Assembly: GCF_022230955.1 (NCBI RefSeq)
Contig: NZ_JAKKFI010000059.1
Location: 26,844 to 90,843 of the forward strand
Direction of reading: 5' to 3'
Source of the DNA: Micromonospora cabrerizensis
GTDB lineage: Bacteria; Actinomycetota; Actinomycetes; Mycobacteriales; Micromonosporaceae
Length of the DNA stretch: 64,000 nt
The position numbers and the translations under genes are program-made. Numbering within the stretch: position 1 is the stretch's first letter; each line of letters begins with the position of its first letter. The notes below the pieces were generated by a model that searched no databases, was not told where the DNA came from, and was given only the letters and a program-made list of their open reading frames with translations. This document shows positions 25,136 through 34,567 of this stretch, piece after piece.

Positions 25136-25750
25136 ATGCCAGGTCAACAGCGCCGTGGCGGCGGGTCCGGTGGCAACGAGGGTGGTCGCCGCGACAACCG
25201 CCGTGAGGGCGGCCGCGGAAACGCGCCCGTCGAGAAGACCCCGCACCTTGAGCGGGTCGTCGCGATCAACCGCGTCGCCAAGGTCGTGAAGGGTGGTCGT
25301 CGCTTCAGCTTCACCGCCCTGGTGATCGTGGGCGACGGCGACGGCACGGTCGGCGTGGGCTACGGAAAGGCCAAGGAGGTGCCCGCGGCCATCGCCAAGG
25401 GTGTCGAGGAGGCCAAGAAGCACTTCTTCAAGGTTCCGAGGATCGGCCAGTCGATCCCGCACCCGGTCACGGGTGAGGACGCCGCTGGCGTCGTGCTGCT
25501 CAAGCCGGCCTCGGCCGGTACGGGTGTCATCGCCGGTGGTCCGGTGCGCGCCGTGCTGGAGTGCGCCGGGATCCACGACGTGCTCTCGAAGAGCCTCGGC
25601 TCCTCGAACCCGATCAACATCGTGCACGCCACCGTGGCGGCCCTGAAGGGGCTTGAGTCCCCCGAGCAGGTCGCGGCGCGTCGTGGCCTGCCGGTGGAGG
25701 ACGTCGCGCCGGCCGCCATGCTGGCGTCTCGTGCGGGGGTGGCGCGCTGA
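25136..25750 (+). CDS. rpsE: 30S ribosomal protein S5
   Basis: S5 contributes to decoding accuracy and the mRNA entry site. The 204-residue protein has a Gly/Arg-rich N-terminal tail of about 38 residues, then [20 protein letters not shown] and the conserved [20 protein letters not shown] region. Tail and length are typical of actinobacteria. Its stop overlaps the rpmD start by 1 nt. Confidence 0.97.
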   Translation: MPGQQRRGGGSGGNEGGRRDNRREGGRGNAPVEKTPHLERVVAINRVAKVVKGGRRFSFTALVIVGDGDGTVGVGYGKAKEVPAAIAKGVEEAKKHFFKVPRIGQSIPHPVTGEDAAGVVLLKPASAGTGVIAGGPVRAVLECAGIHDVLSKSLGSSNPINIVHATVAALKGLESPEQVAARRGLPVEDVAPAAMLASRAGVAR

Positions 25751-25932
25751 TGGCACGCCTGAAGGTCACCCAGCTCCGGTCCGGTATCGGGACCAAGCAC
25801 AACCAGCGTGAGTCGCTGCGTTCGCTCGGTCTCAAGCGGATCAACGACGTGGTGGTCAAGGAGGACCGGCCCGAGATCCGCGGCATGATCTTCACTGTGA
25901 GCCACCTCGTGAAGGTCGAGGAGGTCGAGTAA
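25750..25932 (+). CDS. rpmD: 50S ribosomal protein L30
   Basis: This small 60-residue 50S protein begins [20 protein letters not shown] and carries the family's [11 protein letters not shown] segment. It overlaps both neighbours (rpsE and rplO) by 1 nt, so translation is coupled along the three genes. Confidence 0.96.
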   Translation: MARLKVTQLRSGIGTKHNQRESLRSLGLKRINDVVVKEDRPEIRGMIFTVSHLVKVEEVE

Positions 25933-26375
25933 TGACGATCAAGGTTCACCACCTGCGCCCGGCGCCCGGTTCCAAGACCGCGAAGACCCGTGTGGGTCGC
26001 GGTGAGGGTTCCAAGGGCAAGACGGCTGGTCGCGGTACCAAGGGTTCCAAGGCCCGTAAGAACATCTCGGCGGCGTTCGAGGGTGGGCAGATGCCCATCC
26101 ACATGCGCCTTCCGAAGATGAAGGGCTTCAAGAACAAGTTCAAGGTGGTCTTCCAGGTGGTCAACCTGGACCGACTCGCTGAGCTGTTCCCGAATGGTGG
26201 TCAGGTCGGCCCGCTGGAGCTCGTCGAGTCCGGCGCGGTCCGCAAGGGTCACCCGGTCAAGGTCCTCGGCACCGGGGATCTCGGCGGTGTGGCGCTCCAG
26301 GTGTCTGCGCACGCGTTCAGTGCGTCGGCCAAGGAGAAGATCGCTGCCGCCGGTGGCTCCGTCACCGAGCTGTAA
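25932..26375 (+). CDS. rplO: 50S ribosomal protein L15
   Basis: L15 is a late-assembly 50S protein. The 147-residue product has the glycine- and lysine-rich N-terminal arm ([20 protein letters not shown]) and the conserved [19 protein letters not shown] segment. It is the last ribosomal-protein gene of the spc run and is followed by a long hairpin. Confidence 0.97.
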   Translation: MTIKVHHLRPAPGSKTAKTRVGRGEGSKGKTAGRGTKGSKARKNISAAFEGGQMPIHMRLPKMKGFKNKFKVVFQVVNLDRLAELFPNGGQVGPLELVESGAVRKGHPVKVLGTGDLGGVALQVSAHAFSASAKEKIAAAGGSVTEL

Positions 26376-26386
26376 GGCGTAAGACC

Positions 26387-26427
26387 CATGGCGCCCGTCC
26401 AGTTGTGAGCAACTGGCGGGCGCCATG
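26387..26427 (+). terminator. Hairpin at the end of the spc ribosomal-protein run
   Basis: Arms 26387-26405 and 26410-26427 pair over 18 bp with one bulged T, around a TGAG tetraloop, 11 nt after rplO. It has no U tract. An AT-rich patch (GGTAATATCGGAATCG, 26451-26466) follows that could hold a secY promoter, but no convincing -35 was seen. Confidence 0.65.
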
Positions 26428-26608
26428 GTCTACCTGGGGCCTGAGCGCCCGGTAATATCGGAATCGATTTATGTAGTCGGGCGCATCTGCCCGGACCGGG
26501 GTGGGGCTGTTAGAGTCCCATCCCAGCCATGGATTGCGGGCACTCGCCCGTGATCCACCCCGACCCGCCAGGGATCACCGGCGGCCCGCCTCGCGCAGGA
26601 GGAAGAAG

Positions 26609-27937
26609 TTGCTGTCCGCCTTTCTCAGTGCGTTCCGTACGCCTGACCTGCGCAAGAAGCTGCTGTTCACAGTAGGCATCATTGCGGTCTACCGGCTGGG
26701 CGCGACGCTCCCCAGCCCGGGCGTCTCGTACGGCAACGTGCAGAAGTGCCTCGACACCATCCAGGGGGACACCACCGGGGTGGTGAACCTGCTCAACCTC
26801 TTCTCCGGCGGAGCGCTGCTACAGCTCTCGGTCTTCGCGCTGGGCATCATGCCCTACATCACCGCGTCGATCATCCTGCAGCTGCTGACCGTCGTGATCC
26901 CGCGTCTGGAGCAGCTCCGCAAGGAGGGCCAGGCCGGTCAGGCGAAGATCACGCAGTACACGCGCTACCTGACCCTGGGCCTCGGCGTGCTCCAGGCTTC
27001 GGCCTTCGTGGCCCTGGCCCGCTCCGGTCAGCTGTTCCAGAACCGCTGCGACCAGTTCCCGATCATCCCCACCGGCACCGGCATCCCGGACTGGCTGACC
27101 CTGACCATCCTGGTGATGACGATGACCGCCGGTACCGGCATGGTCATGTGGCTCGGCGAGCTGATCACGGACCGCGGCGTCGGCAACGGCATGTCCGTCC
27201 TGATCTTCACCTCGATCGCGGCGCGGCTCCCCAGCGAGGGCTGGCAGATCAAGACCAGCAAGGGCTGGGACATGTTCGCCCTGGTCATCGCGCTGGTCCT
27301 GGTGGTCATCACCGCGGTCACCTTCATCGAGCAGGCGCAGCGCCGCATCCCGGTGCAGTACGCCAAGCGGATGATCGGCCGGCGGATGTACGGCGGCACC
27401 TCGACCTACATCCCGCTGAAGGTCAACCAGGCGGGTGTCATCCCGGTCATCTTCGGCTCGTCGCTGCTCTACCTGCCGCAGCTCGCCCTTCAGTTCTTCG
27501 ACCAGAACGACCCGGGCAAGACCCAGGCGTGGATCCAGAACAACCTGGTCAACCCGAGCAGCCCGATCTACATCGCGGTCTACTTCCTGTTGATCATCTT
27601 CTTCACGTACTTCTACGTCTCGATCACGTTCAACCCGACCGAGGTCGCGGACAACATGAAGAAGTACGGCGGGTTCGTGCCGGGCATCCGCCCGGGCAAG
27701 CCGACCGCCGACTACCTGGACTTCATCCTCAGCCGGATCACCCTGCCGGGTGCGCTCTACCTGGGCGTGATCTCGATCCTGCCGAACTTCTTCTTCATCT
27801 GGCTGGACAACCAGCAGTACCAGAACTTCCCGTTCGGCGGCACCGCTGTGCTCATCATGGTCGGCGTCGGTCTGGAGACCGTGAAGCAGATCGAGAGCCA
27901 ACTCATGCAGCGGAACTACGAAGGGTTCCTGCGGTAG
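26609..27937 (+). CDS. secY: Preprotein translocase subunit SecY
   Basis: SecY is the channel of the Sec export machine in the cytoplasmic membrane. A TTG start is assigned at 26609 because AGGAGG (26597-26602) ends 6 nt before it and the protein then begins MLSAFLSAFRTPDLRKKLLF, the expected N-terminus. The frame is open further upstream without similarity. The product has 442 residues and about ten membrane helices, with conserved YITASIILQLL and NPTEVADNMKKYGGFVPGIRPG segments. adk starts directly after the stop codon. Confidence 0.97.
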   Translation: MLSAFLSAFRTPDLRKKLLFTVGIIAVYRLGATLPSPGVSYGNVQKCLDTIQGDTTGVVNLLNLFSGGALLQLSVFALGIMPYITASIILQLLTVVIPRLEQLRKEGQAGQAKITQYTRYLTLGLGVLQASAFVALARSGQLFQNRCDQFPIIPTGTGIPDWLTLTILVMTMTAGTGMVMWLGELITDRGVGNGMSVLIFTSIAARLPSEGWQIKTSKGWDMFALVIALVLVVITAVTFIEQAQRRIPVQYAKRMIGRRMYGGTSTYIPLKVNQAGVIPVIFGSSLLYLPQLALQFFDQNDPGKTQAWIQNNLVNPSSPIYIAVYFLLIIFFTYFYVSITFNPTEVADNMKKYGGFVPGIRPGKPTADYLDFILSRITLPGALYLGVISILPNFFFIWLDNQQYQNFPFGGTAVLIMVGVGLETVKQIESQLMQRNYEGFLR

Positions 27938-28591
27938 ATGAGACTCGTTCTGGTTGGCCCGCCGGGGGCGGGCAAGGGCACACAGGCCGAGTTCATCGCC
28001 GCGCACCTCTCGGTGCCGAAGATTTCGACCGGAGACATCTTCCGGTCGAACGTCACCCAGGGCACTCCGCTCGGGGTCGAGGCGAAGCGCTACATGGACG
28101 CGGGCGAGCTGGTTCCGGACGAGGTCACCATCAACATGGTCCGGGACCGGCTGGCCGAGCCCGACGCCAGCGAGGGTTTTCTTCTCGACGGTTTCCCGCG
28201 GACCACTCCGCAGGCGGCCGCTCTGGACAAGCTCCTCGCCGACCTGGGCACCGCGCTCGATCTGGTCCTGGAGCTGGTGGTCGACGACGACGAGGTGATC
28301 CGGCGGCTCTCCGGTCGGCGTACCTGCCGGGGCTGCGGCAAGATCTGGCACGTCGAGTTCGACGCCACCACCCGGCCCGGCATCTGTGACCGGTGCGGCG
28401 CCGAGCTGTTCCAGCGCGACGACGACAAGCCGGAGACGATCGCGACCCGGCTCCGCGAATACAGCGAGAAGACCGCGCCCCTGGTCGACTACTACGGCGC
28501 TCAGGGCAAGCTGGTCGGGATCGACGCCACCGGGCCGGTGGAGGACGTGACCACCCGGGCCATCGACGCCCTGCGGTCGTACGGCGGCTGA
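27938..28591 (+). CDS. adk: Adenylate kinase
   Basis: The enzyme interconverts ATP plus AMP and two ADP. The P-loop [10 protein letters not shown] is at residues 7-16 and the AMP-binding DGFPRT near 84-89. The lid (about residues 126-163) is the long form with a Cys4 set (CRGC and CDRC), as in zinc-binding adenylate kinases, giving 217 residues. The ATG follows secY immediately, the common secY-adk-map order. Confidence 0.97.
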   Translation: MRLVLVGPPGAGKGTQAEFIAAHLSVPKISTGDIFRSNVTQGTPLGVEAKRYMDAGELVPDEVTINMVRDRLAEPDASEGFLLDGFPRTTPQAAALDKLLADLGTALDLVLELVVDDDEVIRRLSGRRTCRGCGKIWHVEFDATTRPGICDRCGAELFQRDDDKPETIATRLREYSEKTAPLVDYYGAQGKLVGIDATGPVEDVTTRAIDALRSYGG

Positions 28592-28678
28592 GGTCCGGCC
28601 GGGCCACGGCGGATAGAGTGCGAACAGCGGGGTACGCGTGACGTGCCCCGCTGTTCGGCAACGAAAGGTAATCGCTCC

Positions 28679-29530
28679 ATGCGTCGTCCCCAGCTGGACA
28701 TCCAGCTGAAGACCCCTGACCAGATCGAGAAGATGCGGGCCGCCGGGCTGGTGGTCGCCGAGGCGCTTCGCCGGATGAGGGATGCTGTCGCCCCCGGCGT
28801 GAGCACCGCCGACCTGGACGCCATCGCCGAGTCGACCATCCGCGAGGCGGGTGGCGTTCCGTCGTTCAAGGGCTACCACGGTTTTCCGGCGTCGATCTGC
28901 TCCTCGGTCAACGAGCAGATCGTGCACGCCATCCCGTCGCCGAAGCAGGTGCTCCAGGCCGGTGACCTGATCTCGATCGACTGCGGTGCGGTCCTGGACG
29001 GGTGGCACGGCGACTCGGCGATCACCGTCGGGGTCGGCGAGGTCGACCCGGCTCTGCTGAAGATGGCCACGGTCGCGGAGGACGCGATGTGGGCCGGCAT
29101 CGCCGCCGCCGCCCGTGGTGCGGCCAGCGGCAAGGGCCGGCTCACCGACATCTCGCACGCGGTGGAGACCGCCGTCCGCAAGGGTGGCCGGTACGGCATC
29201 GTCGACGGCTACGGCGGGCACGGCATCGGCACCGAGATGCACCAGGACCCGCACGTGCTCAACCATGGCCGGCCGGGCAAGGGTCCGCGTCTGGTCCCCG
29301 GCATGGCGTTGGCCATCGAGCCGATGATCACGATGGCGTCCCCGCGTACGGTCGAGTTGTCCGACGGCTGGACGGTGGTCACCCGTGACGGCTCGGTGGC
29401 GGCGCACGTCGAGCATTCGATGGCGCTGCTGCCGGACGGGGTCTGGGTGCTCACGGCCTTCGACGGTGGCCGGGCCCGCCTGGGCGACCTGGTAACGGCC
29501 CGCCAACCCGCAGCCTCCAAAACCCCCTAA
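28679..29530 (+). CDS. map: Methionine aminopeptidase, type I
   Basis: This enzyme removes the N-terminal methionine from nascent proteins. The ATG at 28679 after CGAAAGG gives 283 residues; an in-frame ATG at 28643 is less likely. Metal ligands are visible: the two aspartates of SIDCGAVLDGWHGDSA, His in GGHGIGTEMHQDP, Glu in AIEPMI and Glu in HVEHSM. It follows adk by 87 nt. Downstream the usual infA is displaced by a repeat-flanked gene. Confidence 0.95.
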   Translation: MRRPQLDIQLKTPDQIEKMRAAGLVVAEALRRMRDAVAPGVSTADLDAIAESTIREAGGVPSFKGYHGFPASICSSVNEQIVHAIPSPKQVLQAGDLISIDCGAVLDGWHGDSAITVGVGEVDPALLKMATVAEDAMWAGIAAAARGAASGKGRLTDISHAVETAVRKGGRYGIVDGYGGHGIGTEMHQDPHVLNHGRPGKGPRLVPGMALAIEPMITMASPRTVELSDGWTVVTRDGSVAAHVEHSMALLPDGVWVLTAFDGGRARLGDLVTARQPAASKTP

Positions 29531-29560
29531 AGACCCCCCAGCCACACCCCGGCACAGCCC

Positions 29561-29621
29561 GTTGATCATGAGGTTATGGTCACGACACGCCGGTGACGGT
29601 GGCGATAACCTCATGATCGAC
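29561..29621. repeat. 61-nt palindromic repeat, family A copy 1
   Basis: The ends GTTGATCATGAGGTTAT and ATAACCTCATGATCGAC form a 16-of-17 inverted repeat. The reverse complement of the whole element matches the copy at 30245-30305 at 54 of 61 positions by eye. It lies 30 nt after map and could fold into a cruciform or hairpin. Confidence 0.85.
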
Positions 29622-29671
29622 TGAGCTTCGGGGTGGGGCGTGACTGGCGCGACGGTGGCATGCTTGCCGTC

Positions 29672-30214
29672 ATGGACGGGCGCGACGGGATGCGAGCTTC
29701 GGACTCGGACCGTACGGCGGTGGCCGACCGGTTGCGGGTCGCCCTCAACGAGGGTCGACTGGATCTGCACGAGTACGACGAGCGGTTGCAGCGGGCCTAC
29801 GCCGCGCGCACGTACGCCGAGTTGGACGGGCTGCTGACCGACCTGCCGCCGGTGACGCCCGTGGAGCATTCGGCGCTGTCGCCGGTCACGTCGGCGGCCC
29901 CGCCGAGCGTCGGCGACCAGGCTGCCCCGATGGCGGGTGTCACGGCCCGCTGGCTGGCCGAGGTGTGGTTGCCGTACCTGAAGGTGATCGCCGTCGTGGT
30001 GACCATCTGGGCGGTGACGTCGCTGCTCAGCAAGGACCTGCTCTACTTCTGGCCGGCCTGGGTGGCGGGGCCGTGGGGTGCGGTGCTGGCGGTCCAGACG
30101 ATCACCGGGCTGGCCGGCGGGGAGCCGAAGCGTCAAGCGGTGAAGCGGCAGCGCAAGCAGGCAAAGCGGAAACTACGCGCCCCCAACCCAGAAAACCCCC
30201 CACCAGCACCCTGA
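29672..30214 (+). CDS. DUF1707 domain membrane protein
   Basis: The first part, MRASDSDRTAVADRLRVALN followed by EGRLDLHEYDERLQRAYAAR, is the DUF1707 (SHOCT-like) domain, at about residues 7-55. Two hydrophobic helices follow (about 100-150), then a Lys/Arg-rich tail. Its function is unknown. The ATG at 29672 (180 residues) is chosen; an ATG at 29690 directly before MRASD is also possible, and no good ribosome-binding site decides. It interrupts the usual map-infA neighbourhood and is bracketed by inverted copies of the family A repeat, suggesting insertion as a unit. Confidence 0.75.
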   Translation: MDGRDGMRASDSDRTAVADRLRVALNEGRLDLHEYDERLQRAYAARTYAELDGLLTDLPPVTPVEHSALSPVTSAAPPSVGDQAAPMAGVTARWLAEVWLPYLKVIAVVVTIWAVTSLLSKDLLYFWPAWVAGPWGAVLAVQTITGLAGGEPKRQAVKRQRKQAKRKLRAPNPENPPPAP

Positions 30215-30244
30215 GATCCCCCCCCCGGGGCCGACCACCCGCCC

Positions 30245-30305
30245 GTCGATCATGAGGTTATTGCCGCCGGCTCCGGCGTGTCGTGACACTAACTTCATGA
30301 TCAAC
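30245..30305. repeat. 61-nt palindromic repeat, family A copy 2 (inverted)
   Basis: This copy is in the opposite orientation to 29561-29621 and has the same length and the same CGGCGTGTCGTGAC core. Its ends GTCGATCATGAGGTTA and TAACTTCATGATCAAC pair with one or two mismatches. Confidence 0.85.
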
Positions 30306-30391
30306 GGGGTTCAGTCGGGGTTCAGCCGGGGACCGGCTTGGGGTCGGTGGGTCGGTTTTGGGGTGGGGTGGGAACTGGGTGGGTGGCCGGT

Positions 30392-30421
30392 TTGGTGTCG
30401 GACTGCAGGCCGGCGTACACT
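30392..30421 (+). promoter_or_regulatory. Promoter candidate for infA and the alpha operon
   Basis: TTGGTG (30392-30397) and TACACT (30416-30421) are 18 nt apart; the -10 is the same as that of the rpoB promoter. The start would be near 30428, giving a leader of about 148 nt. The rest of 30306-30575 shows no gene. Confidence 0.45.
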
Positions 30422-30575
30422 TTCAGATCGGCGCACAGCGTCCACTCCTTCATGCCCACCCTGCGCTTCGGTGGGACCTGGAGCCGCGGCTGGCGCGGTC
30501 TTCTGATTCTGGTCAGATTTCCGTGTAAGACGTTGTGGGCCGCCCGGAGCAATCGACGTCAGGACAGCGGAGGAC

Positions 30576-30797
30576 ATGCCGAAAAAAGACGGAGCCATTG
30601 AGATCGAGGGTCGGGTCATCGAGCCCCTGCCGAACGCCATGTTCCGGGTGGAGCTCGCGAACGGCCACAAGGTGTTGGCTCACATCAGCGGCAAGATGCG
30701 GCAGCACTACATCCGCATCCTTCCGGAGGACCGGGTCGTCGTCGAACTTTCGCCGTACGACCTGACCCGCGGGCGCATCGTCTACCGCTACAAGTAG
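30576..30797 (+). CDS. infA: Translation initiation factor IF-1
   Basis: IF-1 blocks the A site during initiation. The 73-residue OB-fold protein ([20 protein letters not shown] to GRIVYRYK) has the standard length and the conserved [19 protein letters not shown] segment. The ATG is preceded by GCGGAGG. It starts the alpha-operon group with rpmJ. Confidence 0.98.
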   Translation: MPKKDGAIEIEGRVIEPLPNAMFRVELANGHKVLAHISGKMRQHYIRILPEDRVVVELSPYDLTRGRIVYRYK

Positions 30798-30888
30798 TCC
30801 TGACGGCGGCCGGGAAGTCCCGTGTCCGTCTTCGACGTCTGGTGTCGTGCAACGCGCGTCCCCGGGCCAGATGGGAAGTAAGGCAACC

Positions 30889-31002
30889 GTGAAGGTCAAG
30901 CCGAGCGTCAAGAGGATCTGCCAGAAGTGCCGGGTTATCCGCCGGCACGGCCGGGTCATGGTCATCTGCAGCGACCCGCGCCACAAGCAGCGCCAGGGCT
31001 GA
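30889..31002 (+). CDS. rpmJ: 50S ribosomal protein L36
   Basis: This very small gene encodes 37 residues from a GTG start ([20 protein letters not shown] and on to KQRQG). A zinc ribbon is formed by Cys11, Cys14, Cys27 and His32. It is the zinc-binding form, lies between infA and rpsM as in most bacteria, and follows a GGGAAGTAAGG ribosome-binding region. Confidence 0.95.
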   Translation: MKVKPSVKRICQKCRVIRRHGRVMVICSDPRHKQRQG

Positions 31003-31268
31003 CTCAGCCCGTCCGGCAGTAACACCGCCGGGTGGCGTTGGTCCAGGCAGATCCCCTGCGACACGCACATCACACATGCTCGTCCCAGCCACGAGCGGTA
31101 CGCGAGACGTACTTCTGCGTGGCTGACCCCCGGTCGGAGGCCGGGGCCCGCTCGGGCAGCGACCGTTCCCGGTCGCCGGCGCTCACCGCGTCGGAAAGAC
31201 GGGACGGCCGGTAGCGGGATGGGACGGGTCCACACCTCCGCCACACATCACGAGGAGTACGCCCGCAC
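31003..31268 (+). promoter_or_regulatory. Structured leader before rpsM
   Basis: The 266-nt gap has two pairing elements: CAGCCACG/CGTGGCTG (31086-31093 with 31118-31125) and CCCCGGTC/GGCCGGGG (31127-31134 with 31139-31146). S4 and similar proteins autoregulate alpha operons through such leaders, but no specific family was recognised. No protein-coding frame with a ribosome-binding site was seen. Confidence 0.35.
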
Positions 31269-31649
31269 ATGGCACGTCTAGTCGGCGTGGATCTCCCCCG
31301 CGAGAAGCGGATGGAAATCGCGCTCACCTACATCTTCGGGCTCGGTCGCACCCGCGCCCAGGAGACACTCGCCGCTACCGGCATCTCGCCGGACAAGCGC
31401 GCTCGGGACCTCACGGACGAGGAGCTCGTGCAGCTCCGCGACCACATTGAGGGCAACTACAAGGTTGAAGGCGACCTGCGCCGCGAGGTCGCCGCTGACA
31501 TCCGCCGCAAGGTTGAGATCGGCTGCTACGCCGGCATCCGGCACCGCCGGGGCCTGCCCGTGCGTGGCCAGCGGACCAAGACCAACGCACGGACCCGCAA
31601 GGGCCCGAAGCGGACCGTCGCCGGCAAGAAGAAGCCCGGCAAGAAGTAG
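31269..31649 (+). CDS. rpsM: 30S ribosomal protein S13
   Basis: S13 bridges the 30S head to the 50S subunit. It has 126 residues, with the [21 protein letters not shown]-terminus, the IFGLGRTRA helix-hairpin-helix and the basic C-terminal [20 protein letters not shown]. An ATG with ACGAGGAG precedes it. rpsK follows after 87 nt. Confidence 0.98.
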   Translation: MARLVGVDLPREKRMEIALTYIFGLGRTRAQETLAATGISPDKRARDLTDEELVQLRDHIEGNYKVEGDLRREVAADIRRKVEIGCYAGIRHRRGLPVRGQRTKTNARTRKGPKRTVAGKKKPGKK

Positions 31650-31736
31650 TTCTTGACCGGATGACGGGGTCGGCCGCCGCCGAGGTGGGTCAGGCCGCAA
31701 CCCAATCCGGAAAGTCAACTAGGAGCGCACAGACTT

Positions 31737-32144
31737 ATGCCACCGAAGGCTCGTGCCGGAGCCGCTGTCAAGAAGGTCCGGCGCAAGGAACGCAAGAACG
31801 TCGCCCACGGGCAGGCGCACATCAAGAGCACGTTCAACAACACCATCGTGTCCATCACGGACCCGACCGGTGCGGTCATCTCCTGGGCCTCCGCTGGCCA
31901 GGTGGGCTTCAAGGGCTCCCGCAAGTCGACTCCGTTCGCCGCGCAGCTGGCCGCCGAGGCTGCCGCGCGTCGCGCCATGGAGCACGGGATGCGCAAGGTC
32001 GACGTGTTCGTCAAGGGCCCCGGCTCCGGCCGGGAAACCGCCATCCGTTCGCTGCAGGCCGTGGGCCTCGAGGTCGGGCAGATCGCCGACGTCACCCCGC
32101 AGCCGCACAACGGGTGCCGTCCGCCGAAGCGTCGCCGGGTCTGA
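31737..32144 (+). CDS. rpsK: 30S ribosomal protein S11
   Basis: S11 lies on the 30S platform near the E site. The 135-residue product carries the conserved [38 protein letters not shown] and C-terminal [15 protein letters not shown] segments. Length and N-terminus ([20 protein letters not shown]) are typical of the phylum. Confidence 0.98.
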   Translation: MPPKARAGAAVKKVRRKERKNVAHGQAHIKSTFNNTIVSITDPTGAVISWASAGQVGFKGSRKSTPFAAQLAAEAAARRAMEHGMRKVDVFVKGPGSGRETAIRSLQAVGLEVGQIADVTPQPHNGCRPPKRRRV

Positions 32145-32157
32145 GAGGTAGAGAGAG

Positions 32158-32784
32158 ATGGCTCGTTACACCGGTGCAGACTGCCGCCGTTGCCGGCGGG
32201 AGAAGATGAAGCTGTTCCTCAAGGGCAGCAAGTGCGATGGTCCGAAGTGCCCGTTCGAGTCCCGGCCGTTCCCGCCCGGGCAGCACGGCCGCGGCCGCAC
32301 GAAGGAGACGGAGTACCTGCTCCAGCTCCGTGAGAAGCAGAAGGCCCGTCGTGTCTACGGCGTGCTGGAGAAGCAGTTCCGCGGTTACTACGAGGAAGCC
32401 GTTGGCAAGCAGGCCAAGACCGGTGAGGTCCTCCTGCAGATCCTCGAGTCGCGGCTGGACAACGTCGTTTACCGGGCCGGCTACGCCCACTCGCGGGACA
32501 TGGCCCGCCAGCTGGTCAAGCACGGTCACTTCACGGTGAACGGCAAGAAGGTCGACATCCCGTCGTACCGCGTCAAGGAGCACGACATCATCGAGGTTCG
32601 GGGCAAGAGCAAGGAGCTCACCCCGTTCATCGTCGCGCAGGCCCAGGCCGGCTCGAAGACGGTTCCGGCGTGGCTTGAGGCCATCCCGAGCCAGATGAAG
32701 GTGCTCGTGCACTCCCTCCCGGCCCGGCAGGTCATCGACACGCAGGTCCAGGAACAGCTGATCGTCGAGCTCTACTCCAAGTAG
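32158..32784 (+). CDS. rpsD: 30S ribosomal protein S4
   Basis: S4 initiates 30S assembly and is the usual alpha-operon repressor. The 208-residue protein has a zinc-type N-terminus with Cys9, Cys12, Cys26 and Cys31, and the S4 RNA-binding domain with [20 protein letters not shown] near residues 98-117. It follows rpsK by 13 nt and is followed by a 13-bp hairpin. Confidence 0.98.
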   Translation: MARYTGADCRRCRREKMKLFLKGSKCDGPKCPFESRPFPPGQHGRGRTKETEYLLQLREKQKARRVYGVLEKQFRGYYEEAVGKQAKTGEVLLQILESRLDNVVYRAGYAHSRDMARQLVKHGHFTVNGKKVDIPSYRVKEHDIIEVRGKSKELTPFIVAQAQAGSKTVPAWLEAIPSQMKVLVHSLPARQVIDTQVQEQLIVELYSK

Positions 32785-32796
32785 TCCGAGCTCGTT

Positions 32797-32828
32797 CGGT
32801 GGCCCGCCCTCCCGGGGGCGGGCCACCG
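32797..32828 (+). terminator. Hairpin between rpsD and rpoA
   Basis: A perfect 13-bp stem (32797-32809 with 32816-32828) closes a 6-nt loop just after rpsD. There is no U tract. As rpoA continues the operon, it likely attenuates rather than stops transcription. Confidence 0.5.
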
Positions 32829-32884
32829 GAACAGTTTGTGTCGTGGGCGTCAAATAGCGGGCGCCCCGGAAGAGAAGAGAAAAG

Positions 32885-33907
32885 ATGCTCATCAGCCAGC
32901 GACCCTCCCTGTCCGAGGAGTCGATCAACGAGACCCGGTCCCGGTTCGCCATCGAGCCGCTGGAGCCGGGCTTCGGCTACACCCTGGGCAACTCGCTGCG
33001 GCGCACGCTGCTGTCGTCGATCCCGGGCGCGGCCGTCACCTCGATCAAGATCGACGGCGTGCTGCACGAGTTCACCACGATCCCCGGTGTCAAGGAGGAC
33101 GTGGTCGAGCTCGTCATGAACATCAAGGAGCTGTGCGTCAGCTCCGAGCACGACGAGCCGGTCAGCATGTACCTGCGCAAGCAGGGCCCGGGCGACGTGA
33201 CCGCGGGGGACATCCAGCCGCCGGCCGGCGTCTCGGTGCACAACCCGGACCTCAAGCTCGCCACCCTCAACGGCAAGGGCCGGCTCGACATGGAGCTGAC
33301 CGTCGAGCGGGGCCGGGGCTACGTGACGGCCGCGCAGAACAAGCAGTCCGGCGCCGAGATCGGCCGCATCCCGGTCGACTCGATCTACTCGCCGGTGCTG
33401 AAGGTGACCTACCGCGTCGAGGCGACCCGTGTCGAGCAGCGCACCGACTTCGACCGGCTGATCATCGACGTCGAGACCAAGCCGTCGATGGGTCCGCGTA
33501 CCGCGCTGGCCTCCGCCGGTTCGACGCTCGTCGAGCTGTTCGGGCTGGCCCGGGAGCTGGACGAGACCGCCGAGGGCATCGACATCGGGCCGTCCCCGCA
33601 GGACGCCCAGCTGGCGGCGGACCTCGCCCTGCCGATCGAGGAGCTGGACCTCACCGTCCGCTCCTACAACTGCCTCAAGCGCGAGGGCATCAACTCCGTT
33701 GGTGAGCTCATCGGGCGTACCGAGGCCGACCTCCTCGACATCCGGAACTTCGGGCAGAAGTCGATCGACGAGGTCAAGATGAAGCTCGCCGGGATGGGTC
33801 TCGGGCTGAAGGACTCGGCTCCGAACTTCGACCCGGCGCACGTCGTGGACACCTTCGGCGAGGCCGACTACGACACCGACGACTACCGCGAGACCGAGCA
33901 GCTCTAG
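32885..33907 (+). CDS. rpoA: DNA-directed RNA polymerase subunit alpha
   Basis: The alpha dimer seeds RNA polymerase assembly and binds UP elements. The 340-residue protein has the N-terminal assembly domain (about 1-230, with [20 protein letters not shown]) and the C-terminal DNA-binding domain (about 245-320, with [20 protein letters not shown] and [15 protein letters not shown]), ending in an acidic tail. rplQ follows after 34 nt. Confidence 0.98.
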   Translation: MLISQRPSLSEESINETRSRFAIEPLEPGFGYTLGNSLRRTLLSSIPGAAVTSIKIDGVLHEFTTIPGVKEDVVELVMNIKELCVSSEHDEPVSMYLRKQGPGDVTAGDIQPPAGVSVHNPDLKLATLNGKGRLDMELTVERGRGYVTAAQNKQSGAEIGRIPVDSIYSPVLKVTYRVEATRVEQRTDFDRLIIDVETKPSMGPRTALASAGSTLVELFGLARELDETAEGIDIGPSPQDAQLAADLALPIEELDLTVRSYNCLKREGINSVGELIGRTEADLLDIRNFGQKSIDEVKMKLAGMGLGLKDSAPNFDPAHVVDTFGEADYDTDDYRETEQL

Positions 33908-33941
33908 TCCGCGCTGCCGCCACAACTGAGGAGCACCAAAA

Positions 33942-34499
33942 ATGCCCACGCCCACCAAGGGCCCCCGCCTCGGCGGCAGCCCCTCGCACGAGCGGCTGAT
34001 GCTCGCCAACCTGGCGACCGCGCTGTTCCAGCACGGCAAGATCCAGACCACCGAGACGAAGGCCCGGCGGCTGCGTCCGCTGGCCGAGCAGCTCATCACC
34101 AAGGCCAAGCGCGGTGACCTCGCCTCGCGGCGGCGGGTGCTGGGTGTCGTCAAGGACAAGGACGTCGTCTACGCCCTGTTCGACCAGATCGCGCCCCGGT
34201 ACTCCAACCGCCCCGGCGGTTACACCCGGATCGTGAAGACCGGTCCGCGCAAGGGTGACAACGCGCCGATGGCCATCATCGAGCTGGTGGAGGAGCTTCA
34301 GGTCGCCGAGCCGAAGGCGAACAAGAAGACCGCCGCCCGCAAGGCCGCGCAGCAGGACAAGGTCGAGGCGCTCGCCCCGGCCGACGAGACCCCGAAGTCG
34401 GCCCCGGCCGACCAGGACTCCGAGGCCCCGGTGTCGGCGTCCGGTGACACCGACGCCGCCCGCGAGGACAGCGACGAGGCCACCGAGAACAAGGCCTGA
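33942..34499 (+). CDS. rplQ: 50S ribosomal protein L17
   Basis: L17 lies near the tunnel exit. The conserved core ([20 protein letters not shown] to about residue 118) is followed by an Ala/Asp/Glu-rich tail, giving 185 residues compared with about 127 in E. coli. Such acidic tails occur in other actinobacteria. It is the last ribosomal-protein gene here and ends at a strong hairpin. Confidence 0.97.
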   Translation: MPTPTKGPRLGGSPSHERLMLANLATALFQHGKIQTTETKARRLRPLAEQLITKAKRGDLASRRRVLGVVKDKDVVYALFDQIAPRYSNRPGGYTRIVKTGPRKGDNAPMAIIELVEELQVAEPKANKKTAARKAAQQDKVEALAPADETPKSAPADQDSEAPVSASGDTDAAREDSDEATENKA

Positions 34500-34512
34500 T
34501 CAAGGGCAACGT

Positions 34513-34546
34513 CGGGCCCGGCACCCCTCACGGGGTGTCGGGCCCG
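34513..34546 (+). terminator. Terminator of the alpha operon
   Basis: A 15-bp stem with one G-U pair (34513-34527 with 34532-34546) closes a 4-nt loop 13 nt after rplQ. There is no U tract. It ends 9 nt before the truA ribosome-binding site. Confidence 0.65.
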
Positions 34547-34567
34547 TTCCGTTACAGGAGGTACGAG

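Noticed and set aside
26819..30136. A 1105-codon minus-strand frame across secY, adk and map
   Set aside because: It is antisense to three well-supported genes and has no domain or ribosome-binding site.
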